64,000 nt of DNA from Olsenella urininfantis (GCF_900155635.1 NZ_LT732540.1:540962-604961); one strand, 5' to 3'. Counted from the stretch's first letter, positions 1 through 8,711 are shown. Notes: generated from the letters alone by a model not told the origin. Translations and numbers: made by a program.

Positions 1-213
1 GCATACCTCTGGTCTGAACCTCTCCGCCATGAGCTGGAGCTGATTGCCTGGAAGAATGGCCCTGCGTGGTGCGGTTGCGTTAACTACATCGGGCCAGAGT
101 ACGCTTGCGCCAGCGCTGAGGCACCGACCCTCAAGGAGCTGGTGACCCAGCTTCTGGACGAGGTCGTGTACCCAAGCCTTGCAGAGTACATCCTCACTCC
201 AACTGATACGTAG
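1..213 (+). CDS. C-terminal part of an unrecognised protein
   Basis: Frame 1 is open from the first base of the window to a TAG at 211-213, giving 70 residues of the end of a protein whose start lies outside the window. The fragment has a Trp/Cys-containing stretch (WKNGPAWCGCVNYIG) and a helical tail (LKELVTQLLDEVV). I do not recognise a family and no function can be offered. It runs tail to tail into the HNH gene on the other strand with only 6 bases between the stop codons, and no terminator hairpin is visible between them. Reading frame and codon choice look like real coding sequence. Confidence 0.6.
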   Translation, partial: AYLWSEPLRHELELIAWKNGPAWCGCVNYIGPEYACASAEAPTLKELVTQLLDEVVYPSLAEYILTPTDT

Positions 214-219
214 CCTTAG

Positions 220-1263
220 TTATGCGGCGCCCGCCTGTTGGCGCACGAACTGCTCGAAGTGCATTGCCAGCAGGGAGTCAGACGGCCTTTTTGCCCTCTC
301 GTTCGGAACGCGGATGGGCTTGTCTGCATAGCGGGCATAGGCCGAGCTTGCGATACGTTGGGAGAGGCGCAGCACGTGCGTCTCGGGCTCTATGGCAATG
401 AGATTGGCGTCGTAGAGGAGATGTATATCAGCGCGCATCAGGATTCCGTTTACTATCCGCTGAGACCTCGTTCCGCGATACGGGTCGATGTGTGCCGCCT
501 GTAGGGTGTCGAGGACGTCCGTCTGCGTGACGGCACAGCTTCCGCCATATGCTGCGATAAGCGCCTTTCTAAAGTCTGCCTGTCTCTCCCTTCGAACGCG
601 ACGGTCAAACTTCAAGGCTTTCTCGCTGTCCGTGTCTTCGGCAAGCAGAAGGGCCTCCGCCTCTTTACGCTCTTTTCCCGTCAGGTCGGATGGCATGAAC
701 GAGTAGAAAAGGCCTAGCGATTCCGTCCGCTCGTTGACGGGCCCATGCAAAGTGAACGTCTCGGTCTTCTCGTTGTAGCGTTCGACATAGGCAAGGCCGA
801 GGACGGTGAAGCCACCTCGTTTCTTGTCCTGCACGATGACCCCTACGGGAACTCCGTCCTCCAGATTGCGCATGAGACGCTCATTTGATTTGTCGGTGCT
901 TCGCTTTCCTTCGGCAGTCCGATGGGCCTTGTAATCAAATATCCAGCTTCCATCGCCCCTGTCGATGACGTCCTTGTCGCTGTAATACCTCTGACTCTTA
1001 GATTGAACGGTCAGCGCGTATTGAGCCTTGCCGGCACCCTTTGAGGGCAGATTCTCATAGCTGGGGTAGTGGATGCCGCGCTGCGAAGCTACTGTGATGG
1101 GTAGCCCGGGAGGCGCGTCCTCACCATAAGGACGTTTGTCGATGTGCCTTCCCTCCTGCGCCATGAACCAGCTGAAAGCGGCGGCGAACTCAGGGGGTGC
1201 GAGCCTCTCGGCTCGCCTCAGAGAGAGGAAGGAGACGTCACAGGTGTAGATGAGATCTGACAT
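220..1263 (-). CDS. HNH endonuclease with SRA/McrA-like N-terminal region
   Basis: About 347 residues. The C-terminal 100 residues are an HNH nuclease: CAVT near the fold start, then AAHIDPYRGT and NGILMRADIHLLYD, the usual H..N..H pattern of HNH restriction nucleases. The central region (QRGIHYPS, then a long beta-rich stretch with RNLEDGVPVGVIVQDKK) resembles the DNA-reader part of ScoMcrA/SRA-type modification-dependent enzymes; this is by eye only. I chose ATG 1263 over the longer ATG at 1290 because AGGG lies at the right distance before it and nothing lies before the longer one. No methylase is adjacent, which suits a type IV (modification-dependent) restriction role, but that is inference. 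The HNH call is firm; the specificity is unknown. Confidence 0.75.
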   Translation of the reverse strand: MSDLIYTCDVSFLSLRRAERLAPPEFAAAFSWFMAQEGRHIDKRPYGEDAPPGLPITVASQRGIHYPSYENLPSKGAGKAQYALTVQSKSQRYYSDKDVIDRGDGSWIFDYKAHRTAEGKRSTDKSNERLMRNLEDGVPVGVIVQDKKRGGFTVLGLAYVERYNEKTETFTLHGPVNERTESLGLFYSFMPSDLTGKERKEAEALLLAEDTDSEKALKFDRRVRRERQADFRKALIAAYGGSCAVTQTDVLDTLQAAHIDPYRGTRSQRIVNGILMRADIHLLYDANLIAIEPETHVLRLSQRIASSAYARYADKPIRVPNERAKRPSDSLLAMHFEQFVRQQAGAA

Positions 1264-1402
1264 GTGCTGCCCTAACGGTCCGTCTTGCATCTACGAGAAC
1301 TATAGGCATTACGTTAATCCTGGTCTGATTAGATCGGCGTGTGGACCATTGCGAGACTGATGGGTAGGATATGCGCTGTAGCCAGGAAGGCGGAACGGGA
1401 GC

Positions 1403-1759
1403 ATGCCTGAGATTCGCATCAAGCGCGTGTATGAGGAGCCGTCAGCCGGCGACGGCTATCGGGCGCTGGTGGATAGGCTGTGGCCTCGCGGCATCAAGAA
1501 GGAGCTCCTCTCTCATGACCTCTGGGCAAAGGAGCTTGCGCCATCCACGGAGGCGCGCAAGGAGTTTGTCCACAAGGCAGAGAACCTCCCCGCGTTTCGC
1601 GCGCGCTACCTCACGGAGCTTGACTCCAGCGAAGCCGCGGCCCGCCTTGCGGACGCCCTTCTCTCGCACGATGTGGTGACCCTGCTCTATGCCGCCAAGG
1701 ACTCCCAGGTAAACCATGCCGTCATTCTCAAGGAGTGGCTGGACTCCCGCCAGGGGTAG
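1403..1759 (+). CDS. DUF488 family protein (YeaO-like)
   Basis: 118 residues, full length for the short YeaO-type branch of DUF488. Family hallmarks visible are IKRVYEEPSAGDGYRALVDR, LWPRGIKKE and a C-terminal LLYAAKDSQVNHAVIL stretch. The biochemical role of the family is not established; a link to stress or repair has been suggested but cannot be seen here. ATG 1403 follows an AGGAAGG/GGGAG purine run. It is not in an obvious operon: the next base after the stop begins a decayed reading frame on the opposite strand, and the next gene on this strand is 247 bases away. Confidence 0.85.
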   Translation: MPEIRIKRVYEEPSAGDGYRALVDRLWPRGIKKELLSHDLWAKELAPSTEARKEFVHKAENLPAFRARYLTELDSSEAAARLADALLSHDVVTLLYAAKDSQVNHAVILKEWLDSRQG

Positions 1760-1780
1760 GGCAGGCGCGGCACCTGCCCC

Positions 1781-1873
1781 CTACAGGACGAAGAGCATTG
1801 CCGAGAGAGCCATGCGCACGGCTCCCGCGATCACGAAGAGATGCCAGAATGTCCTGCGCCAAAATGCCGCGGC
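1781..1873 (-). pseudogene. remnant C-terminus of a hemolysin III/YqfA-type membrane protein
   Basis: On the minus strand, 30 codons are open between a TGA (1874-1876) and a TAG (1781-1783). They read FWRRTFWHLFVIAGAVRMAL followed by SAMLFVL. The FWHLFV.AGA pattern followed by a last hydrophobic helix ending in FVL is how hemolysin III (AdipoR-like) proteins finish. No start codon or upstream domain survives, so this is read as the leftover tail of a lost gene. The match is short and judged by eye, so chance similarity remains possible. Confidence 0.4.
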
Positions 1874-1894
1874 TCATTGTAGAACCTGCTCATC

Positions 1895-1910
1895 TGTTGT
1901 AAATGCAACA
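1895..1910. promoter_or_regulatory. inverted repeat upstream of the DUF438/PAS gene
   Basis: TGTTG-TAAATG-CAACA is a perfect 5-bp inverted repeat with a 6-bp spacer, about 97 bases before ATG 2007. Arm length and spacing suit a Crp/Fnr-superfamily (HcpR/Fnr-like) dimer site. The surrounding bases are AT-rich compared with the genome, as expected for a promoter. No clear -10/-35 pair is seen. It could instead be a chance palindrome. Confidence 0.4.
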
Positions 1911-2006
1911 AATTAGTTAGCTTGGGAAAACTAGAATGCAGGCAACGAGAAGCAGGCGTCGGTCGCCCACGAGCCGCGTCGCCAGAGAAGAAGGGTGGAA
2001 ATCCTG

Positions 2007-3575
2007 ATGGACGAGAAGAAGATCGACCTCGAGAAGAGCGTGTTTGAACTGGTGAGCGCATACCCTGAGCTCAAGGATGTCCTTGCTGGACTGGGTTTCG
2101 ACGAGATTTGCAAGCCGGGACGCCTGCAGACCATGGGGCGCTTCATGACGCTGCCCAAGGGTTGCGCGCACAAGGGACTGCGGCTCGAGGACGTCGTGGC
2201 GGGCCTCGAGCGTGAGGGCTTCTCGGTCAGCGGTGCGCCACAGGTCAGCGCGGATGCTCCCGCGGCGGTGGCCAGCACCCTCGAGGAGCGTCGGATGCTG
2301 CTGAAGTCCCTGCTCGAGCGCCTGCAGGCTGGTGAGGCGGTGGAGGACGTCAAGGACGAGTTCGTCGCCAGCTTCAAGGACGTGGAGAGCTCGGAGATTG
2401 CCGCGGCAGAGCAGGAGCTCATCTCGGGCGGAGTTGCGGTTGAGGAGGTCCAGCGCCTCTGCGACGTGCATGCCACCCTCTTCGAGGGGCACCTCGCCTG
2501 CGGGCCCGCCTCCTCCTCTTCCCCGTCTGAGCAGCCAGGGCATCCCGTCTGGGTACTCCGGGAGGAGAACGCTGCCCTGTCCCGCCTGATCGGTCTGCAG
2601 GCCCGCCCCGCCATCGAGCGTGCGCGCCGGGGTGGGATGGAGGACGCTCCTGCGCTCCGTGCCGCCATCGGCGAGATGGGGCAGCTTGCCGTGCACTACA
2701 AGCGCAAGGAGGAGCTGGTCTTCCCCTTCCTGGAGAGGCACGACGTGACCGCTCCCTCCAAGGTCATGTGGGGCAAGGATGACGAGGTGAGGGCCCTTCT
2801 GAAGGAGAGCTCGGCGCTGGCGGAGGAGGCGAGCGGCCCCGCCACCCTCCGTGCGGCTGCCGATCGGTTCGAGGAGGCCTGCGAGGCCGCGGACTCCATG
2901 GTCTTCAAGGAGGAGAACATCCTGTTCCCTCTGGCGCTTGACACGCTCAACGCCCGAGAGTGGCTGCAGGTGAGCCAGGACTCCGCCGAGTACGGGTACG
3001 CGTTCATCGAGGAACCGCCCGCATGGAGGCCCTCCATGATGGAGATGGCCGAGGCCGCTGTGCAGGAGGCGGAGGCGGAGAGGGCCGCTCGGGAGCAGGC
3101 GGACGTTGCCGACGCATCGAAGGACGGCAAGGTGCACCTCTCAACCGGAGAGTTCACCGCGGCAGAGCTCGAGGCGGTGCTCAACACCATCCCCCTGGAC
3201 ATGACCTTCGTGGACAAGGACGACAAGACCCGCTACTTCAGCCACGGGGAGCATCGCTTCTTCGCGCGTCCCCAGAGCTGCCTTGGCCGCGACGTCTACG
3301 ACTGCCACCCACCCAAGAGCCAGGCCATGGTGCGCCAGGTCTTCGACGACTTCCGCAGCGGCGCACGTGATTCCTACGAGTTCTGGATCCACATGGGCGA
3401 GCGCTTCCTCTACATCCGCTACTTTGCCGTGCGTGACGGGCAGGGAAACTACCTCGGCGCGCTTGAGACCACCCAGGACATCGCCCCCATCCAGGCCATA
3501 GAGGGAGACAACCGTCGCGGTGCGGACGTGCGCCGAGAGGAGCGCGAGGCCGCAGGGGCCGCCGGTGGCTGCTAG
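2007..3575 (+). CDS. DUF1858-DUF438-hemerythrin-PAS protein
   Basis: 522 residues with four parts in order: a DUF1858-like segment (about 1-75, ending in MTLPKGCAHKG), DUF438 (about 90-165, with EQELISGGVAVEEVQRLCDV), a hemerythrin-like HHE helical bundle (about 190-325, with VHYKRKEELVFPFLE, VMWGKDDEVR and FKEENILFP) and a C-terminal PAS domain (about 385-500). Hemerythrin domains bind a di-iron centre and sense or handle O2 or NO; PAS adds a signalling or ligand pocket. No output domain is attached, so it probably acts as a cytoplasmic redox/NO sensor or repair protein. ATG 2007 is preferred to GTG 1995 because AAGGGTGG sits 8 bases before it. It stands alone and ends 4 bases into the tail of the convergent ATPase gene. 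Confidence 0.85.
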   Translation: MDEKKIDLEKSVFELVSAYPELKDVLAGLGFDEICKPGRLQTMGRFMTLPKGCAHKGLRLEDVVAGLEREGFSVSGAPQVSADAPAAVASTLEERRMLLKSLLERLQAGEAVEDVKDEFVASFKDVESSEIAAAEQELISGGVAVEEVQRLCDVHATLFEGHLACGPASSSSPSEQPGHPVWVLREENAALSRLIGLQARPAIERARRGGMEDAPALRAAIGEMGQLAVHYKRKEELVFPFLERHDVTAPSKVMWGKDDEVRALLKESSALAEEASGPATLRAAADRFEEACEAADSMVFKEENILFPLALDTLNAREWLQVSQDSAEYGYAFIEEPPAWRPSMMEMAEAAVQEAEAERAAREQADVADASKDGKVHLSTGEFTAAELEAVLNTIPLDMTFVDKDDKTRYFSHGEHRFFARPQSCLGRDVYDCHPPKSQAMVRQVFDDFRSGARDSYEFWIHMGERFLYIRYFAVRDGQGNYLGALETTQDIAPIQAIEGDNRRGADVRREEREAAGAAGGC

Positions 3576-5062
3576 CCCAGGTCGAGCTCGTCCACCAGCT
3601 GGGCAAGGTCCTCTCCACGCTCATGGAGCATGAGGCGCGTGCTCTGGCGGACGAACTCCGCGCTTCCGTGGCGGGTGAGCACGCGCATGAGAGAGGGGTC
3701 CACGCTGAGGTGCGTCATGAACAGCAGCAGCTCCTGCCCTCCCGAGAGGCACTCGTCCGCGAAGCCCAGGGCGCAGTCCAGCTTTGCGGCGAGAGCCTCC
3801 TCCCGGAGGTCCTCGGCACGGAGGAGCTCATCCAGGTGACCCTTGGCATCAAAGCCCCCCGCCCGCCCGCCTGCCGCGGCTCGTGCGGCCTGCGCGCGCA
3901 GCCGCTCGGCCGCCTCCGCCCTGAGTGCCAGCATGAGCTGGCGCCTTGCGCCGCAGGCAGAGCCCGAGCGGGCGCGCTCGAGCTCTGCCTGGCAGCCTTG
4001 GGCAAGCTCCTCCAGGAGGGGGAGTGGCTCGCCCTCCGCCTCGGGAAGGTCCTCCCGCAGGCGCGTGAGCGCCTCCCGCTCCGCGTCCGCCTCGTGCGCC
4101 CCTGACAGCAGGGCCTCGAGCAACAGGTTCACCAGGGCGAGCCTCTCGTCGAAGCGCGCCTCACGGGCGCGTCGCGCGATCTCTGGGCCTGCCGCGCCCG
4201 CCAGGATCTGGTCAACCTTGTAGTCGTCCTGGTAGCGCTCGAAGAGCTCCAGGTAGAGCGAGAAGTCCTCGGCCACCTCCTTGTCCTGCAGGTACTGGGA
4301 GACGAGCTCCATCCCCGCCCCAAGCCCCTCGTGGCGGTAGGCTACGAGCATGCGCGAGAGGTCCTCCCATCCGCGGGCGGTCACCAGGCGTGGGCCCGTC
4401 ACCGACGCGCGAACCCTGTAGAAGTTCTTGGGCTTGTTGGCGAGGTAGCTGGTGATGGCGGGATGCACGCCGTGGCTCACGGCGTAGTCCATCCACACGT
4501 CCAGGTCAGGCTCAACGTCGATGCGTTTCATGCGGTCCATCATGGCGGGGTCGAAGTCGCGGGCCGCGCGGTTGTACTCGGGCGGGTTGCCGGCGCAGAC
4601 GATCGCCCAGCCATGGGGAAGGGCGTGCTCGCCAAAGGTCTTGTACTGCAGGAACTGCAGCATGGCGGGCATGAGGGTCTCCGAGGCGCAGTTGATCTCG
4701 TCCAGGAAGAGGATGCCCTCCCGCACCCCCGAGGCCTCTATGGCGTCGTAGGTGGCGGCGATGATCTCGCTCATGGTGTAGCGGCTCACGCGCCAGCTCC
4801 TGCCGCCGAACTCAGCCTCGGAGATGTAGGGCAGGCCCAGGGCGCTCTGCCTGGTGTGGTGGGTGATGGAGTACGAGACGAAGTTGACGCCCAGCTCCTC
4901 CGCCACCTGGCTCACGATGGCCGTCTTGCCGATGCCCGGCGGGCCCATCATGATGATGGGGCGCTGCATGCGCTCGGGAACCAGGTAGAGGCCGTGCTCG
5001 TCCGTTGCCAGATAGGCGCGGACGGCACCTGTGACCTGCTCTATTGCCGATTTGATGTTCAT
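3572..5062 (-). CDS. MoxR-type AAA+ ATPase, partner of the VWA protein
   Basis: 496 residues. The AAA+ module has Walker A GPPGIGKT at 40-47, Walker B GILFLDE at 116-122 and a sensor-1 Asn in CAGNPPEYN near 159, followed by FDPAMMDRMKRI. Residues after about 290 form an Ala/Glu/Arg-rich helical tail that fits no domain I know. ATG 5062 is chosen because AGGAGG stands 6 bases before it; the longer ATG at 5095 has none. The gene starts 10 bases after the VWA gene and its ribosome site overlaps that gene's stop, so the two are probably translationally coupled. MoxR ATPases work with VWA proteins (as in RavA-ViaA) to remodel or load metals into target complexes; the target here is unknown. Confidence 0.85.
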   Translation of the reverse strand: MNIKSAIEQVTGAVRAYLATDEHGLYLVPERMQRPIIMMGPPGIGKTAIVSQVAEELGVNFVSYSITHHTRQSALGLPYISEAEFGGRSWRVSRYTMSEIIAATYDAIEASGVREGILFLDEINCASETLMPAMLQFLQYKTFGEHALPHGWAIVCAGNPPEYNRAARDFDPAMMDRMKRIDVEPDLDVWMDYAVSHGVHPAITSYLANKPKNFYRVRASVTGPRLVTARGWEDLSRMLVAYRHEGLGAGMELVSQYLQDKEVAEDFSLYLELFERYQDDYKVDQILAGAAGPEIARRAREARFDERLALVNLLLEALLSGAHEADAEREALTRLREDLPEAEGEPLPLLEELAQGCQAELERARSGSACGARRQLMLALRAEAAERLRAQAARAAAGGRAGGFDAKGHLDELLRAEDLREEALAAKLDCALGFADECLSGGQELLLFMTHLSVDPSLMRVLTRHGSAEFVRQSTRLMLHERGEDLAQLVDELDLG

Positions 5063-5072
5063 CAGGATCCTC

Positions 5073-7823
5073 CTAGTAGACCGACATTGACTCAAACTCG
5101 CCGGGATGAAGGGTTATCTGCAGCGCCCATGCCGGCACCAGCTCGGGACGGTGGTCCTCGTCGTAGAAGACGAAGGTGGTCTTGTAGGGCGGCACGCGCT
5201 CGGGATAGACACCCCAGCCGTCCGTGAAGTAGATGAGGCCCGAGAGGTCGTCGAACTCGCCCTTGGCCAGCAACTCGTCCACGTAGCGAAAGGCGGGGCG
5301 GAAGTCCGTGCCTCCCATGCCATAGAGCTTGATGTTGCGCCTCCAGCGGTCCAGCTCCGAGAGCGAGCTGATCTTGGTGTCGCTCTGCACGCGCATGTCC
5401 GCCTGGATGATGTGGATGTTGACCCTCTCGAAGAAGCTCGCCTCGCTGGTGAGCACGTCGAAGGTGGCGTCTATGAACTGCTGCACCACCGTGTTGGTGA
5501 CCGAGCTCGACGTGTCGATGACCAGCGCGAAGTCGCGTATGCGCCTCTCGTCGCGATATTCCAGGGGCTCGATGAGCGGCATGTCCCCGTAGAGCCTGAG
5601 CCCGTAGCTGTAGAAGACGTAGTCGAACTCGTCGTCCGAGAGGCGCATCTCCTCGCTGCGCACGGCAAACTGGCGCAGGAACTCACGGTAGTCCACTCGC
5701 TCGTGGCTGCTCACCTCGAGCTCGCGCATGAGCGAGCCCAGGCGCTCGCCGCGCGCCTTGGAGAGGGTCTCCAGGTCAACGCGCATGAGCTTGGCAGCTT
5801 GCTCCCAGCGCTTGCGGGTCTCGTCGAGCTGGGCGGGCAAGGGGGGAGAGGACCCTGCGGCGGGGTCGGGCGCTGCGGGAGCCTGGCTGCTCTTTGGCTC
5901 TTGCTCCGGCACCTGCCCCTGCCCCGCGCCGTCGTCATGGCCGCCGTCCGAGATGCCGTCCCGGTAGTCGCTGCCGTGAGCGCCGGATTGCGAGGAGTCC
6001 GCTCCTTGGCCTTGGCCGCCGGGCATCTCCTCGGAGGAGGGCTCGCCATCTGCGGGGGCGTCGTCCCTCTCGCCGCCCTTGCTGCCAAACCAGCGCGCGT
6101 GGTCGTCCGAGAGGAACAGCTCAGACCAGCTTTCCCGCATGTTCTCGTATGCGCCCTTGCGCAGGTGGTGATAGATCTGCTCGGCCCCCATGCCGGGATG
6201 GAAGTCGCGCGAGAGCTGGTCGCGCACCATGTCCATCCGCGCGGACCTCTCGTCGTCGCGGGGGGCAACCAGCTCCGCCACCAGCTCCTCGGCCACGATG
6301 TCGCAGGAGAGGCTCCATGCCTTGGGGTCAACCTGGCTTGTGACGAAGGGATGCAGCAGCAGGCAGTGCACCAGGAGGTGTGCTAGCTCCTGAGTGGGCG
6401 CCTTGTGGGTCGCCTTGTATCGGGCGAGAAGAGCCCCTGCGTTCACGTAGAGGCTCTGCCCGTCCGTGGAGAAGAGGGGCTCTGCCACCGCATGCGCGCC
6501 CGCGCCCGCCGCCGGGTCTTTCACAAGCACGGGCGAGAGAAGCGCGGCAGCGGGGGCAAGGAAGGGGTTCTGGCTGATGAGCTCGCCTTGGGCGAGCTCA
6601 AGCACGCGCAGGGCGAGCTGATCCCTGTTGCCTGCCGCCGGCGTGGATGGGAGGGCCGCTGCGGCCTTGGCCTGCTGCGCTGCGCCCGTGGCCGAAGCAT
6701 CGATGGGCGTGTGCGGCTCCGCCTGAGCCTGGTGCGGCTTTCTTGGGCGCAGCCCCTGCTGAAGCTGGGCAAGCAGCCAGGCCGCAGCCTCGGCATGGCC
6801 CGCCTCGGACGCCGCCTCGATTGCGGGGGGCAGGTTGTCCCCCGTGAGCGTCTGCGGCCAGACGGAGATCGCCTTCAGGGAATCCATGAAGCCGTACTTG
6901 GCAAGCAGCTTGAGCAGGAGGCCGTTTGCCCCCTCGCCCACGGGGGAGAGGTGGGGAACCATGTCGTGAATCAGGTCCGCGTCATCTTGGAGCCAGCTCA
7001 GCGTTGCCATGCGGCCGAGGAACACCGCTGGCGCCTGCTCGCACACGAAGGCCACCACGCGACGGTCCGCCTTGGGGACCACCAGGTTGCCCAAGATGAG
7101 CTCCATGCTGGAGTCACCCATGCCCCTGGCGCGATGGAGCTCGAGCATGCGCCTTCCCAGTTCGAGGCAGGCGTCCGCGCAGGCACGGTCCTGCTCGCGC
7201 GGGTGGCGCAGGGCGTGCCAGGCCTTCACCACCGCGGCGCGGAAGAGGTCGTCGAACACCACGGGGTCGAAGAGCCCCTCCTCGGCCAGCCGTGCCACCA
7301 GCCTGCAGCTTGCCGCCACGTCGGTGCCTGGGGCCCAGGGCGCGCCCGCAAGCTGCTCCTTGCCGTTGAAGGGCTCGAAGACCTCCGTCGAGACGGTGGG
7401 GTCCATGTTGTTCACGAAGAGCGTGGGGCTTTCCCGCACCAGGTCGAAGCGGGTGAAGGCCCCCTCGTGGGGAAGAAGCGCGCGCAAGACCTTGGGGCGG
7501 CGTACGCCTCCCAGGAGGTCTACACCCAGGGCGAGCAGGCGGCGGGCGTTGTCTTCCCTGGCGCAGCGCAGGGCCAGGGCCAGCGCCCAGCCCGTATAGG
7601 CGAAGTCCCCGCCAAAGCCGTCCCAGACCTGGCTCACCGCGTCTGGACCGCCCAGGCAGGCGGCGCGCTCGAGCAGGTCAACGACCTCTGCGGCAGTGAC
7701 CTCGCCGCGCTTGGCACAGGACGCGAGACGGGCAAGGACGTCCGAGAGCCGTGGTGCGTCTTGGGAAGAGATGGCCCTCCGGGCCAGGACGAGCAGTCGT
7801 TCTGCCTGAGTGCCTTCGGACAT
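5073..7823 (-). CDS. VWA (DUF2201-like) protein with ankyrin-like N-terminus
   Basis: 916 residues. The N-terminal 370 residues are helical and include ankyrin-like units (AREDNARRLLALGVDLL near 90 and SEAGHAEAAAWLLAQL near 335). Residues about 400-560 resemble the metallopeptidase-like DUF2201 N-terminal region, with HLLVHCLLLHPF near 485. About 585-665 is a Gly/Gln/Ser-rich linker. The C-terminal 170 residues are a von Willebrand A fold with an intact MIDAS metal site: IDTSSS near 765, GGTDFRPAF and YFTDGWG. ATG 7823 follows GAGGGGG. It is co-transcribed with the MoxR ATPase behind it. The pair is likely a chaperone-like complex; the ankyrin-like front may choose the client. That role is inference. 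Confidence 0.8.
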   Translation of the reverse strand: MSEGTQAERLLVLARRAISSQDAPRLSDVLARLASCAKRGEVTAAEVVDLLERAACLGGPDAVSQVWDGFGGDFAYTGWALALALRCAREDNARRLLALGVDLLGGVRRPKVLRALLPHEGAFTRFDLVRESPTLFVNNMDPTVSTEVFEPFNGKEQLAGAPWAPGTDVAASCRLVARLAEEGLFDPVVFDDLFRAAVVKAWHALRHPREQDRACADACLELGRRMLELHRARGMGDSSMELILGNLVVPKADRRVVAFVCEQAPAVFLGRMATLSWLQDDADLIHDMVPHLSPVGEGANGLLLKLLAKYGFMDSLKAISVWPQTLTGDNLPPAIEAASEAGHAEAAAWLLAQLQQGLRPRKPHQAQAEPHTPIDASATGAAQQAKAAAALPSTPAAGNRDQLALRVLELAQGELISQNPFLAPAAALLSPVLVKDPAAGAGAHAVAEPLFSTDGQSLYVNAGALLARYKATHKAPTQELAHLLVHCLLLHPFVTSQVDPKAWSLSCDIVAEELVAELVAPRDDERSARMDMVRDQLSRDFHPGMGAEQIYHHLRKGAYENMRESWSELFLSDDHARWFGSKGGERDDAPADGEPSSEEMPGGQGQGADSSQSGAHGSDYRDGISDGGHDDGAGQGQVPEQEPKSSQAPAAPDPAAGSSPPLPAQLDETRKRWEQAAKLMRVDLETLSKARGERLGSLMRELEVSSHERVDYREFLRQFAVRSEEMRLSDDEFDYVFYSYGLRLYGDMPLIEPLEYRDERRIRDFALVIDTSSSVTNTVVQQFIDATFDVLTSEASFFERVNIHIIQADMRVQSDTKISSLSELDRWRRNIKLYGMGGTDFRPAFRYVDELLAKGEFDDLSGLIYFTDGWGVYPERVPPYKTTFVFYDEDHRPELVPAWALQITLHPGEFESMSVY

Positions 7824-7961
7824 GCCGTGCCCCCTCTCGCCTCTGCCTCTTGCGTTTCAACAGCAGAAATTATCCCATAAGGGTCGGGGTTTCATACCAG
7901 CGCCAAGATCTTGTCCGGCCAGGGTGTTAGACTCCGGCCGGGGCAACGGAAGGGGGCGTAC

Positions 7962-8711
7962 GTGCGAAGTGTTGTGCGGAAACGGGCGGTTGCGGTAGCG
8001 CTCTGCGCGAGCGTGCTGCTGCTTCTGCTCTCGGCGTGCGCGCCGGATGTTCTGGCTGGCCCCTTAGGCGCTGGGCGCCTGGGCGCGGGCGCCTCCTACT
8101 CCCTCTGGGATGAGTCCGAGAGCCCCAACTACCTGCGATTGGTGGGGGAGGCCAAGATCGAGGGCACGCTCGAGCCCGGGCAGGTGGAGTATGCGCCTCT
8201 CGACGGGCTTGGCCGTGCCGGCCGCGTGAGGGCGTGCATAGACAAGCCCATGATGGACGCGGGTCGCGCGCGGGAGCGCTTGCGCAACCTGCCCAATCCG
8301 TCCGGTTGGCCGCGGGGCAACGAGGAGGTTGCCATCGAGCTTCCTAGCGGACGGGTGTATCACGGATGGTTCTGGAACCGCTGTCACCTGCTGGCAAAGT
8401 CGTTGGGTGGAAGCGACGAGGCGGAGAACCTCGTCACGGGCACGCGCATGCTCAACGTGGGGGCCAACGACGGCCAGGGCGGCATGGACATGTTCGAGAC
8501 GGCAATCCGCCGCTGGCTCGACGCGTATCCCCAGGTGAGCGTGCAGTACGTGGCAACGCCCCTGTACGAGGGAGACGAGCCGGTCTGCCGGTCGGTGATG
8601 GTGGACGTGCTCTCCTCGGACGGTGCCATCAACGAGCGTCTCGAGGTCTACAACTGCGCCAAGGGCTACCAGATCGACTACGCCACCTCTCGCTTCGCCC
8701 CTCTCTCATAA
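7962..8711 (+). CDS. secreted DNA/RNA non-specific endonuclease (lipoprotein)
   Basis: 249 residues from GTG 7962, which has AAGGGGG 6 bases upstream. The N-terminus is a classic lipoprotein signal: RKR, a hydrophobic core, then LLLLLSAC with Cys about 27 as the lipidation site. The mature part matches His-Me-finger (EndA/streptodornase) nucleases: GWFWNRCHLLAKSLGG is the DRGH-type active-site strand with His as the base, and NVGANDG supplies the metal-binding Asn region. It probably degrades extracellular DNA at the cell surface for nutrients or biofilm escape. It faces away from the VWA gene and ends at a strong bidirectional terminator. Confidence 0.85.
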   Translation: MRSVVRKRAVAVALCASVLLLLLSACAPDVLAGPLGAGRLGAGASYSLWDESESPNYLRLVGEAKIEGTLEPGQVEYAPLDGLGRAGRVRACIDKPMMDAGRARERLRNLPNPSGWPRGNEEVAIELPSGRVYHGWFWNRCHLLAKSLGGSDEAENLVTGTRMLNVGANDGQGGMDMFETAIRRWLDAYPQVSVQYVATPLYEGDEPVCRSVMVDVLSSDGAINERLEVYNCAKGYQIDYATSRFAPLS

